Origin: Flavobacteriaceae bacterium
GTDB taxonomy: Bacteria; Bacteroidota; Bacteroidia; Flavobacteriales; Flavobacteriaceae
DNA length: 20,058 nucleotides
NCBI GenBank assembly: GCA_030618945.1
Contig: JAUXCI010000011.1
Coordinates: 1 to 20,058 of the forward strand
Reading direction: 5' to 3'
Positions 8,201-14,944 of this stretch are shown here, piece after piece; the first letter of the stretch is position 1, and every line of letters starts with the position of its first letter. The notes beneath the pieces are model-generated. The model saw nothing but the letters and a program-made list of their open reading frames with translations. It did not search any database and was not told the DNA's origin. The position numbers and the translations under genes were made by a program.

Positions 8201-11200
8201 GGCGGGTATCACAAGAGCCTTATCAACAACAAACTTTCAACAGGCCAATATTGAATATGTTCAATTTTGGCTTTTGGATCCCTATGAAAATTATTCCATT
8301 ACCCCGGAGGAAGGAGCACCCATTATTCCACCAACTCTTGATGACATGGTCGGGGAACTCTATTTTAATTTTGGAAGTGTTTCTGAAGACATCTTAAAGG
8401 ATGATCGCAAAATGTTTGAAAATGGATTACCCGCAGATGGGAATCAGATTCCGGGGTCCAATATAGAAGTGACACCATTTTCAAACATACCTACTGATCA
8501 ATCACTCCTATACACCTTTACCGAAAGTGATGAAGCACGGGCAAATCAGGATCTTGGATTGGATGGTGTAAATGATGAGGATGAGGAGATCAAATATGGT
8601 TCCGTATTCGGGCAGGATCCTTCGGCCGATAATTTTCATTATTTCAGAGGAACGGATTATGATAGCGAAGATGCTTCTATTATTACACGGTACAAAGAAT
8701 TCAGTCTTACTGAAGGAAACTCCTCAACCATTAACAATTCAGTTGAAAACTACCCCACATCATCAACTACTTATCCCGATGTAGAGGATATCAACAAGGA
8801 CCAGACCATGAGTGCAATTGAAAGGTATTATCAATATAAAGTCTCCCTGAATAAGACTGATTTAGTCGTTGGTAGAAATTTTATTGTCGATACAAGAAAA
8901 ACAGTAGTCACGCTTGCTAACAATACAACTCAAAACGCAACATGGTATCAGTTTAGAGTTCCTATTGTTGTACCTGAAGATTCAAAAAATATAATAAATG
9001 ACATGGCCGGGTTTACTTCTATTCGCTTTATGAGAATGTTTTTGACCAAATTTAAAATTCCTATAGTGCTTAGGTTTGGAGAGTTGCAATTGGTTCGGGG
9101 CGATTGGAGAAGGTACTCAAAAACCATACATGAAGACATTCAACCTCCAATTGACCTAGATCCTGAAGATATGTCAAATTTTAATGCAGGAGTGGTCAAT
9201 ATAGAGGAAAATGAAGACAAAGAACCTATTCCTTATGTACTACCCCCTGGTATAGAAAGAGAACAATTACAGGGAACCACGACCATTCAGCAACAAAATG
9301 AACAATCTGTTTCTATTAATATTAATGACCTAATGCCCGGTGACACCAGGGCCATATTTAAAAACACAACTTTTGATTTGAGAATGTATAAAAAGTTGAA
9401 AATGTTTATTCATGCAGAAGGCAAGATTGGAAGCATGGAGGTCCAGGATGATGATCTGATGGGTATCATAAGATTGGGAAGTGATACTGACGACAACTAT
9501 TATGAAATTGAGATCCCTCTAAAGATCACTGCATTCAGTGCCGTTACTGCAGACGAGATTTGGCCAGAAGAAAATAATATCAACTCGGCCATTAAGGATT
9601 TTGGAAGTCTTAAATTAGAAAGGAGCGATGTTGGCGCCCCTGTGGATGCAATTTATCCTCAACCAGTAGCTGGAGAAGATCCTGAATACAGAATTAGGGT
9701 CAAAGGAAATCCAAATTTAGCCAATATAAGAACTATCATGCTCGGTGTAAGGAATATATCAACATCCCCTAAAAGTATGGAGTTATGGTACAACGAATTA
9801 CGAGTAGCTGACTTTGATGATAATCCAAGTTGGGCGGCTATTGCAAATGCTGACGCAAATTTTGCTGATTTTGCCGATATCTCTCTTACCGGAAGTGTAC
9901 ATACTATTGGTTTCGGAAGTTTGGATCAAATGGTAAATGAAAGAAGTCAGGATGAAATGAAACAATACGGTTTGGTTTCCAATATTAATATTGGTCACTT
10001 ACTGCCTAAAAGGGTCAATATCAGTATTCCGTTTAACTTTAGTTTTGGAGAAGAATTCAGAGATCCCAAATACGACCCTAGATATCAGGATGTATTATTT
10101 GAAAACGGGAGTACAAACAGTGAGGTAGCTCGTGATTATACCCAACGAAAAAGCCTTAATTTTATCAATGTAAGGAAAAATCGTACCTCTCAAAATAAGA
10201 AACCTCATTTTTACGACGTTGAAAACCTTTCGGTTTCCTATCTTTTTAATGAGATGTATCACCGTGATTACAATATTCAAAAATTCGTGGACCAAAAATT
10301 AAGAGCCTCTGCCAATTATAACTACAGTTTTCAGCCAATTGTTGTTGAACCTTTTAAATCCTGGGGGCTTATAAGCGACAAAGCATATTTACAGTTTGTT
10401 AAGGACTTTAATCTCAGCTTATTACCAACTTCGTTTTCAATAAACTCAAATATTATTCGGACCTATACTGAGCAACTTTCTCGATCGCTCGTACCAGGAC
10501 TGCCTGATCTTCCTATTCTACAGCAAAGGAATTTCATGTTCGATTGGGATTATCTGATAGCCTATAATCTTACTAAATCACTTCAGTTCTCACTGAGGGC
10601 CTTGAATAATTATGTTTATGATGAGTTTGATGGGGATGATGATATTCAGATCTATGATAATTTCTTTAAAATTGGAAGGCCCGAACATTATCACCAAACT
10701 TTTAATCTTACCTATAAAATACCTTTTGATAAATTTCCTGTCTTAAATTTCATAAATGGTACCTATAACTATACTGCGGATTATGACTGGCAAGCTCCAT
10801 CTTTTAACAATATTAGTAATGTGGGAAATACTGTTCAAAATGCCAATACCCATAATTTTACGGCTGACATGAGTATGGACCGATTCTACGATTATATCGG
10901 ATTATCCAAACTTTTTACAAAAAGAAAAACGGTTGAGGTAAAAGAAGATCCTCAAACCGGTGAACCATTAAAAGGTAAAAAGCGGCTCTCAACAGGTCAA
11001 AAAATAGGAAGAGTAGGTGTGGATATCCTTACTTCAGTTAAAAGCATCAGACTTTCTTATACTGAAAATAATGGAACATTTCTTCCAGGATACATTCCAG
11101 AATTCGGGTTTTTAGGTCAAAATAATTTTAATGGCGGTTTTGCCCCCTCCTTAGGATTTGCTTTTGGAAGTCAGTCTGACATTCTGGATAAGGCAATTAC

Positions 11201-12362
11201 AAGTGGATGGTTGCTTTCGAGAAATCCTGGTGATAATTATTATGCAAAGAATTACAGCAAATCACATTTTGATAAATTTGATTATTCGGCAAATGTGAAA
11301 TTGACCAAAGATCTTGACATCGAGCTTTTTGGAAATAGAACCTATACTGAAAGTTTTAGCCAACAATTAGACGTGGTCAATGGAATTTTAGAAGATTCTC
11401 CACAAAACGGTGTTGGTAATTTTAGTATTTCGCAAATTATGCTTGGAAGCTCATTCGAAAATACTGCAAATACATTTCAACAATTCAAGGATAACAGACA
11501 GGTGATTTCAACTCGTCTGGCTGATGATACAGGAGGGGACCTAAACGGTTTTAAAGGCACCAACCAGGACGTCGTACTTCCCGCTTTTCTAGCTGCATAT
11601 ACTAATAAAGATGCCAGCTCTGTATCACTTAGTGCTTTTAGAAGTACACCTGCACCCAATTGGAGGATCTCGTATAAAGGGCTTATGAATATTCCCTGGG
11701 TAAGAGAAAATTTCAGGAGTTTCACCTTAGAAAACAGTTATCGTTCTGTATACTCTATTTTGGCATTTACCAATAATCTTCAATACGACAATGATGACCC
11801 TTATGGTGACCAAAACAGAGATATTGCGGGTAACTTTAATCCTCAAAAATTATACTCTGGTATTAATCTCATCGAAGAATTTGCTCCTTTAATAAGAATA
11901 GACTTTAAATTAAAAAATTCTTTTTCTTTGAGGGCTGCCTTTAATAAAGACAAAGCCTTTAACCTGAATTTCAACAACAATACAATTACTGAAATAACTG
12001 GGGAAGAGATCGTATTAGGTATGGGCTACAGGATTCAAAATGTAAGAATGAAATTTAAAACAGGTAGTAGCGGGGGTTCTACAACTTTTCAAGGAGACAT
12101 TAATTTAAAATTTGACTTGGGTATTCGTGATAACCTGACCATCGTCAGAGCCTATGGAATTGCAGAACAAGTTGAGAATGATCAGATCACCGGAGGCCAA
12201 AATTTAATTTCATTTAAGTTTTTGGCAGATTACTCTTTAAATAAAAATTTGCTCACCTCCTTTTTCTTTGATTATAATAATTCTAAATTTGCAATATCAA
12301 CAACTTACCCTCGAACTTCTATTAACGGAGGTATTAGTGTTAGATATATACTTGGTAATTAA
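5295..12362 (+). CDS. sprA: Type IX secretion translocon / gliding motility outer-membrane protein SprA (Sov)
   Basis: SprA is the outer-membrane channel of the type IX secretion system, a single very large beta-barrel that passes folded cargo and gliding adhesins to the cell surface. At 2355 residues it has the normal size. A signal peptide is visible (basic MIKVKRFKYN, hydrophobic LPIILIVLLLST, cleavage near VSAQ at about 28). The N-terminal SprA repeat has ARIGTRLRVMANFDTQ near residue 200 and EVGNVSMPIRNSLVSGAQNLFG near 240-260. The family motif SYIDDFEGAQIPLD is near 830. Two acidic Asp/Asn-rich loops, near 570-590 and 1085-1100, could bind calcium. The rest is long amphipathic beta strands ending in SVRYILGN. 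No ATG is available: the only start that keeps the signal peptide is TTG at 5295, because an in-frame stop (that of ruvA) lies at 5289. It is followed by gcvH after 16 bases. Confidence 0.96.
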   Translation: MIKVKRFKYNLPIILIVLLLSTTIVSAQINSNENQVNSGLSTTSTTNDTISPLPYSFSAQQNGSLFLNDNKELDVIYDPESGNYILMEKIGDYYIKYPTQMTPEEYQDYRLQRDMLEYSKNKLNAIGGKTKGASDGQKNLLPTYYVNSNFFESVFGGNNIDVNVQGSILIKMGLIYQKVENPQLSEDNRQSTTFDFDQEINASLNARIGTRLRVMANFDTQSTFNFQNMVKLEYTPTEDDIIRKIEVGNVSMPIRNSLVSGAQNLFGAKMELQFGKTTVTGIFSQQRSQSRTVSAQGGAILNEFDFKASNYDNNRHFFIAHAFRDKYNNALVNFPLINSATNITRIEIWVTNRNSTTTGTRNMVALADLGENNPNNIGPVNVIPVPGGQDPSNKANDLNNLLTLKGPIRNMSTVSEALAPYDMTRGSDYTTLENAVKLVQGVDFTMNAQLGFITLNRRLVDSDVLAVAYEYTDGTEVYRVGEFTDSGVISPDNLVLKMLRSEIINPKIPMFDLLMKNVYEIPGAFQLQKEGFRLELLYYDDSTGEPINILQNAQTTGVNDRTILNLLRLDRLDQNNNNKPDGDGYFDYVEGITMDSPHGYFIFPIVEPFGDYLDSQLSPQDDIYVFKELYDRTQSEAQNDFQQKDKYSFKGYFKSDGQSGIPLGAFNVPRGSVKVTTGGRELVEGVDYVVDYNIGNVQIINPALIASDAPIQVNVENNLGFNQQRRRYMGIDVLHVFNEKLAIGGNLINLDEKPLTQKAQFGSEPVNNTILGAYVTYRTEIPKLTKWVNALPNVDTDVPSYVSVRSELAYLRPGSPKGIDLEGEATSYIDDFEGAQIPLDIKSPKQWFTASTPEGQTGDLDFNNGNVAPGLPPELKTGAERSKFSWYNIDQIFYGSSLRPSNIDADDISRAETRQINYSELFPQVDLDATQSTVIRTLDLAYYPQERGTNNYDDSFNAAGKYDNPEERWAGITRALSTTNFQQANIEYVQFWLLDPYENYSITPEEGAPIIPPTLDDMVGELYFNFGSVSEDILKDDRKMFENGLPADGNQIPGSNIEVTPFSNIPTDQSLLYTFTESDEARANQDLGLDGVNDEDEEIKYGSVFGQDPSADNFHYFRGTDYDSEDASIITRYKEFSLTEGNSSTINNSVENYPTSSTTYPDVEDINKDQTMSAIERYYQYKVSLNKTDLVVGRNFIVDTRKTVVTLANNTTQNATWYQFRVPIVVPEDSKNIINDMAGFTSIRFMRMFLTKFKIPIVLRFGELQLVRGDWRRYSKTIHEDIQPPIDLDPEDMSNFNAGVVNIEENEDKEPIPYVLPPGIEREQLQGTTTIQQQNEQSVSININDLMPGDTRAIFKNTTFDLRMYKKLKMFIHAEGKIGSMEVQDDDLMGIIRLGSDTDDNYYEIEIPLKITAFSAVTADEIWPEENNINSAIKDFGSLKLERSDVGAPVDAIYPQPVAGEDPEYRIRVKGNPNLANIRTIMLGVRNISTSPKSMELWYNELRVADFDDNPSWAAIANADANFADFADISLTGSVHTIGFGSLDQMVNERSQDEMKQYGLVSNINIGHLLPKRVNISIPFNFSFGEEFRDPKYDPRYQDVLFENGSTNSEVARDYTQRKSLNFINVRKNRTSQNKKPHFYDVENLSVSYLFNEMYHRDYNIQKFVDQKLRASANYNYSFQPIVVEPFKSWGLISDKAYLQFVKDFNLSLLPTSFSINSNIIRTYTEQLSRSLVPGLPDLPILQQRNFMFDWDYLIAYNLTKSLQFSLRALNNYVYDEFDGDDDIQIYDNFFKIGRPEHYHQTFNLTYKIPFDKFPVLNFINGTYNYTADYDWQAPSFNNISNVGNTVQNANTHNFTADMSMDRFYDYIGLSKLFTKRKTVEVKEDPQTGEPLKGKKRLSTGQKIGRVGVDILTSVKSIRLSYTENNGTFLPGYIPEFGFLGQNNFNGGFAPSLGFAFGSQSDILDKAITSGWLLSRNPGDNYYAKNYSKSHFDKFDYSANVKLTKDLDIELFGNRTYTESFSQQLDVVNGILEDSPQNGVGNFSISQIMLGSSFENTANTFQQFKDNRQVISTRLADDTGGDLNGFKGTNQDVVLPAFLAAYTNKDASSVSLSAFRSTPAPNWRISYKGLMNIPWVRENFRSFTLENSYRSVYSILAFTNNLQYDNDDPYGDQNRDIAGNFNPQKLYSGINLIEEFAPLIRIDFKLKNSFSLRAAFNKDKAFNLNFNNNTITEITGEEIVLGMGYRIQNVRMKFKTGSSGGSTTFQGDINLKFDLGIRDNLTIVRAYGIAEQVENDQITGGQNLISFKFLADYSLNKNLLTSFFFDYNNSKFAISTTYPRTSINGGISVRYILGN

Positions 12363-12378
12363 CTTAATTTATACAAAA

Positions 12379-12759
12379 ATGAATGTACCAGAAGGTTTAA
12401 AATACACAAAAGATCACGAGTGGATCAAGATTGATGGCGATATTGCAACAGTTGGAATAACGGATTTTGCACAGGGAGAATTGGGTGACATTGTTTATGT
12501 CGATATTGAAACCGTGGACGAGTCAATTGATCGGGATGAAGTGTTTGGAAGTGTTGAAGCCGTAAAAACCGTTTCAGATCTATTGATGCCTTTAAGCGGA
12601 GAAGTTGCTGAATTAAATGAGTTACTTGAAGATGCTCCTGAAAAGGTTAACACCGATCCTTATGGTGAAGGTTGGATGATCAAAATCAAATTATCTGACA
12701 AGTCAGAAATTGAAAATTTATTAGATGCTGAGGGATATAAAGAAATTATTGGAGCGTAA
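12379..12759 (+). CDS. gcvH: Glycine cleavage system H protein
   Basis: GcvH is the lipoyl carrier that shuttles the aminomethyl group among the P, T and L proteins of glycine cleavage, and it can also feed lipoate relay pathways. The 126 residues match the family length. It opens with YTKDHEWIKIDGD, followed by GITDFAQGELGDIVYVD. The lipoylation site is Lys63 in GSVEAVKTVSDL, and the end has NTDPYGEGWMIKIKL. The ATG at 12379 was chosen over an upstream in-frame ATG at 12268 that would overlap sprA and add a non-conserved tail. There is no gcvP or gcvT here and no room for a glycine riboswitch (16 bases after sprA). Expression is thus expected from the ruvA-sprA transcript or from a box inside the sprA end at 12284. 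It overlaps the next gene by 35 bases. Confidence 0.97.
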   Translation: MNVPEGLKYTKDHEWIKIDGDIATVGITDFAQGELGDIVYVDIETVDESIDRDEVFGSVEAVKTVSDLLMPLSGEVAELNELLEDAPEKVNTDPYGEGWMIKIKLSDKSEIENLLDAEGYKEIIGA

Positions 12760-13117
12760 TGCTTTGATTATTGCCGTTGTAGCCACTGTTTTTCTTGCAA
12801 TCTTAAGCCTGAGTGTAGTTCCAAAATTAAATCTTGGTCTGGGTATCAAAGCTGGAGATAAGTATTTACATTTCATAGCCTATTTTGGTTTGAGTCTAAT
12901 GTGGTACTTTGCACTAAAAGACAGAATCAATCAAAAAATATTTAAAATTTTTGTGCCTTTAGGTTTGATCTTTTATGGCATCATTCTTGAGGGATTACAA
13001 AGTGGCTTAACAACGTACAGAACAGGGGATGTTTATGATGCCATTGCCAACACCGCTGGTGTTATTGTAGCGCTGATTTTATTCAAGAAAATCATTAAGT
13101 GGTATAGTACAATTTAA
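12725..13117 (+). CDS. VanZ-like four-helix membrane protein
   Basis: A 130-residue integral membrane protein with four predicted helices at about 13-33, 47-63, 73-90 and 103-121. The KYLHFIAYFGLSL segment at 46-58, the glutamate before LQSG at 89-94 and RTGDVYDAIANTAGV at 99-113 are the conserved pattern of the VanZ-like family. That family is named after a teicoplanin-resistance accessory protein but its biochemical role is unknown. I make no resistance claim. The ATG at 12725 lies inside the end of gcvH, giving a 35-base overlap in another frame. The only later option before the first helix is TTG at 12749, which would reduce the overlap to 11 bases. Position directly after gcvH suggests translational coupling. 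No terminator follows. Confidence 0.85.
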   Translation: MLRDIKKLLERNALIIAVVATVFLAILSLSVVPKLNLGLGIKAGDKYLHFIAYFGLSLMWYFALKDRINQKIFKIFVPLGLIFYGIILEGLQSGLTTYRTGDVYDAIANTAGVIVALILFKKIIKWYSTI

Positions 13118-13124
13118 AAATTAC

Positions 13125-13156
13125 TTGTTTTTGTGCGAATTATTTCGTTAAATTAG
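13125..13156 (+). promoter_or_regulatory. Predicted promoter (TTG, 21-base spacer, TAAATTAG) for the TonB-type gene
   Basis: TTG at 13125-13127 and TAAATTAG at 13149-13156 fit the Bacteroidota -33/-7 layout, with one mismatch to TAnnTTTG. The implied start would give a leader of about 20 bases before the ATG at 13183. Readthrough from the VanZ-like gene 65 bases upstream is also possible. Confidence 0.45.
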
Positions 13157-13182
13157 CGCAGAATAAAAATTTATAAGAGAAT

Positions 13183-13902
13183 ATGGAATTTAAAAAGAAC
13201 CCGAAAGCAAATCTTGAGAGACACAACAAACAGTTTATGTTATTGGGTTTGGCATTAGCTTTAATTGTTATTTATATAGGAATAGAGTGGAAAACCTTTG
13301 AAAGAACCGTTGCTGATTTGGGTATGGTTGATATTTCATTGGAAGAAGAGATTGACATACCGATTACCGAGCGTATTCAAGAGGTCAAACCACCACCACC
13401 ACCACCACCTGCTCCTGAAAAAATTGAAATAGTTGAGGATGAAGCTGAAATTGAAGAAACTGTTTTGGAATCAACTGAAACAGATGAAAACGAGTTTGTA
13501 GAGGTCGAAGAGATAGAGGAAATAGTTGAAGATGAGGAGGTTTTAGATGACGTTCCCTTCGCGATTATTGAAAATGTTCCCGTTTATCCCGGATGTAAAG
13601 GAACAAACGAAGAAAAGAAGAAGTGTATGGTCGAAAAAATAACCAAACACGTCAATAGAAAATACAATACTGGTTTAGCGGGTGATTTGGGATTAGAACC
13701 TGGTAAAAAAAGAGTTTATGTTCAATTTAAAATTGACAAAACTGGTAAAGTCACTAATGTAATGGCTAGAGGCCCACATGCCCGTTTGGAAAAAGAAGCC
13801 ATCAGAGTTGTAGAGTTATTACCTGACATGACTCCTGGAAAACAACGAGGAAGACCAGTTGGTGTGAAATACACTTTACCTATTACACTTATAGTGGAGT
13901 AA
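13183..13902 (+). CDS. TonB-family energy transducer with acidic periplasmic linker
   Basis: TonB-type proteins couple the inner-membrane proton motive force (through ExbB/ExbD) to outer-membrane transporters. This 239-residue protein has a basic cytoplasmic N-terminus, one membrane helix at about 18-35 (LLGLALALIVIYIGI) and seven consecutive prolines at 70-76. A strongly acidic stretch follows at about 82-123, then a TonB C-terminal domain at about 125-239. That domain has the Bacteroidota signature VPVYPGC at 132-138 with a second Cys at 148, VQFKIDKTGKV, and KYTLPITLIVE at the end. The linker is unusual compared with the Lys-Pro/Glu-Pro linkers of proteobacterial TonB. No exbB/exbD and no TonB-dependent receptor is adjacent, so the partner is unknown. 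Expression ends at the terminator 14 bases downstream. Confidence 0.9.
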   Translation: MEFKKNPKANLERHNKQFMLLGLALALIVIYIGIEWKTFERTVADLGMVDISLEEEIDIPITERIQEVKPPPPPPPAPEKIEIVEDEAEIEETVLESTETDENEFVEVEEIEEIVEDEEVLDDVPFAIIENVPVYPGCKGTNEEKKKCMVEKITKHVNRKYNTGLAGDLGLEPGKKRVYVQFKIDKTGKVTNVMARGPHARLEKEAIRVVELLPDMTPGKQRGRPVGVKYTLPITLIVE

Positions 13903-13916
13903 ACACTAAGAATTAT

Positions 13917-13953
13917 AAAAAAAACATCCGTCAAACGACGGATGTTTTTTTTT
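13917..13953 (+). terminator. Intrinsic terminator after the TonB-type gene
   Basis: A perfect 8-bp GC-containing stem, CATCCGTC at 13925-13932 and GACGGATG at 13937-13944, closes a 4-base loop. It is followed by nine Ts and preceded by eight As that extend the pairing. The A-tract on the other side means it could work in both directions. It separates the sprA-side genes from the deoC unit. Confidence 0.92.
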
Positions 13954-14011
13954 GCTTTCAATTTAATTTGATCAATCTATTCTTTTAAAGTCCTTCCTTC
14001 ACTTATCATAT

Positions 14012-14027
14012 TAAATTTGTAAATTTG
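14012..14027 (+). promoter_or_regulatory. Two back-to-back -7 boxes (TAAATTTG twice) upstream of deoC
   Basis: TAAATTTG occurs at 14012-14019 and again immediately at 14020-14027; both match TAnnTTTG exactly. The deoC ATG is 18 bases after the second box. No TTG lies at -33 spacing; the nearest is TTC at 13998-14000, 19 bases before the second box. Either or both may be used, giving start sites 8 bases apart. Confidence 0.6.
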
Positions 14028-14045
14028 AATTTCTAATACTATTGA

Positions 14046-14942
14046 ATGATTCCCAACTTAAACAATTTACCTTCCTATGATACCGTAGGAGTATTGGAAC
14101 GCATCGACAGGTTTTGTAAAAGAAGTGTAAAAAACACTTCAAAAGTAGCTGGCCTTAAGCTGGCCTTAAGCATGATAGACCTAACTACTCTTGAAGGAAA
14201 AGATACTCCTGGAAAGGTGCGTCAATTATGTTATAAAGCTTTGCATCTTCACGAGCAATTGGACAACATTCCAACTGTTGCTGCGGTTTGTGTATATCCC
14301 ACTTATGTCAAAATTGCCAAAAATGAACTCAAAGGTTCAGGCATACAAGTTGCTTCTGTAGCAACAGCATTTCCAAGCGGACAATCAAGTTTTGCTACCA
14401 AAATTATGGACACCCAATTTGCGGTTGAACAAGGTGCTGATGAAATTGATATGGTTATTTCAAGAGGCGAATTCCTTGCCGGTCAATATAATTTTGTTTT
14501 TGATGAAATTGCCTCAATCAAAGAAGCATGTGGCAAGGCTCATTTAAAAGTTATCTTGGAAACTGGTGAATTAGAAACGCTTGATAATGTTAGAAAAGCC
14601 AGCGAAATTGCCATGTATGCAGGAGCAGATTTTATCAAAACATCTACGGGTAAGATACAACCAGCAGCTACAATGCCGGTAACCTATGTAATGTTGGACG
14701 CCATAAAAGATTTTTATCTCAAAACCGGAAAAATAATCGGGATGAAACCGGCTGGAGGTATATCAACTTCAAAAATCGCCTTACAATACCTGGTAATGCT
14801 CAACGAAGTATTGGGTGATAAATGGATGAACAATACATATTTTAGATTTGGTGCCAGCAGTTTGGCAAATGATATTCTTATGCAACTCGTTAAATCAGAA
14901 ACCGGATTCTACCAGTCATCTAATTATTTTTCAAAGGATTGA
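14046..14942 (+). CDS. deoC: Deoxyribose-phosphate aldolase
   Basis: DeoC splits 2-deoxyribose-5-phosphate into glyceraldehyde-3-phosphate and acetaldehyde, the last step in using DNA deoxynucleosides as a carbon source. The TIM-barrel active site is visible. Schiff-base Lys198 lies in DFIKTSTGK, the second lysine is Lys234 in GMKPAGGIS, and Asp135 lies in ADEIDMV. VASVATAFPSGQSS at 102-115 and the LALSMIDLTTLEGKDTPGKV segment near 39-58 are typical of the long DeoC class. At 298 residues it is longer than the E. coli enzyme (259), mostly through the N-terminal helix region. The stop TGA at 14940-14942 is two bases before the aldehyde dehydrogenase ATG, so the three genes form one operon that could remove the acetaldehyde produced. 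Confidence 0.95.
   Translation: MIPNLNNLPSYDTVGVLERIDRFCKRSVKNTSKVAGLKLALSMIDLTTLEGKDTPGKVRQLCYKALHLHEQLDNIPTVAAVCVYPTYVKIAKNELKGSGIQVASVATAFPSGQSSFATKIMDTQFAVEQGADEIDMVISRGEFLAGQYNFVFDEIASIKEACGKAHLKVILETGELETLDNVRKASEIAMYAGADFIKTSTGKIQPAATMPVTYVMLDAIKDFYLKTGKIIGMKPAGGISTSKIALQYLVMLNEVLGDKWMNNTYFRFGASSLANDILMQLVKSETGFYQSSNYFSKD
14148..14171 (+). repeat. 11-bp tandem duplication inside deoC
   Basis: GCTGGCCTTAA is present twice head to tail, followed by GC. Because 11 is not a multiple of three, the two copies are read in different frames (AGLK then LALS), yet the product matches the conserved DeoC helix. It is therefore a native coding coincidence rather than a recent frameshifting duplication. 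Confidence 0.7.
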
Positions 14943-14944
14943 TC

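Noticed and set aside
12268..12378. N-terminal extension of GcvH from an upstream ATG
   Set aside because: It would overlap sprA and add 37 non-conserved residues before the canonical start of the H protein.
12363..12378. Glycine riboswitch upstream of gcvH
   Set aside because: Only 16 bases separate sprA and gcvH, too few for an aptamer.
12725..13117. Glycopeptide resistance gene because of VanZ similarity
   Set aside because: VanZ-like membrane proteins are common in Bacteroidota without any vancomycin-resistance genes, and none are present here.
13390..13411. CCA trinucleotide run in the TonB-type gene as a phase-variable repeat
   Set aside because: The unit is three bases, so length changes would keep the frame. 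It simply encodes the usual TonB polyproline segment.
14122..14140. Hairpin GAAGTGT/ACACTTC with an A5 loop in deoC
   Set aside because: It lies within conserved coding sequence, has no T-tract, and a 7-bp stem in AT-rich DNA is easily chance.
14939..14944. TTG start for the aldehyde dehydrogenase
   Set aside because: An ATG follows two codons later and places the start just after the deoC stop.
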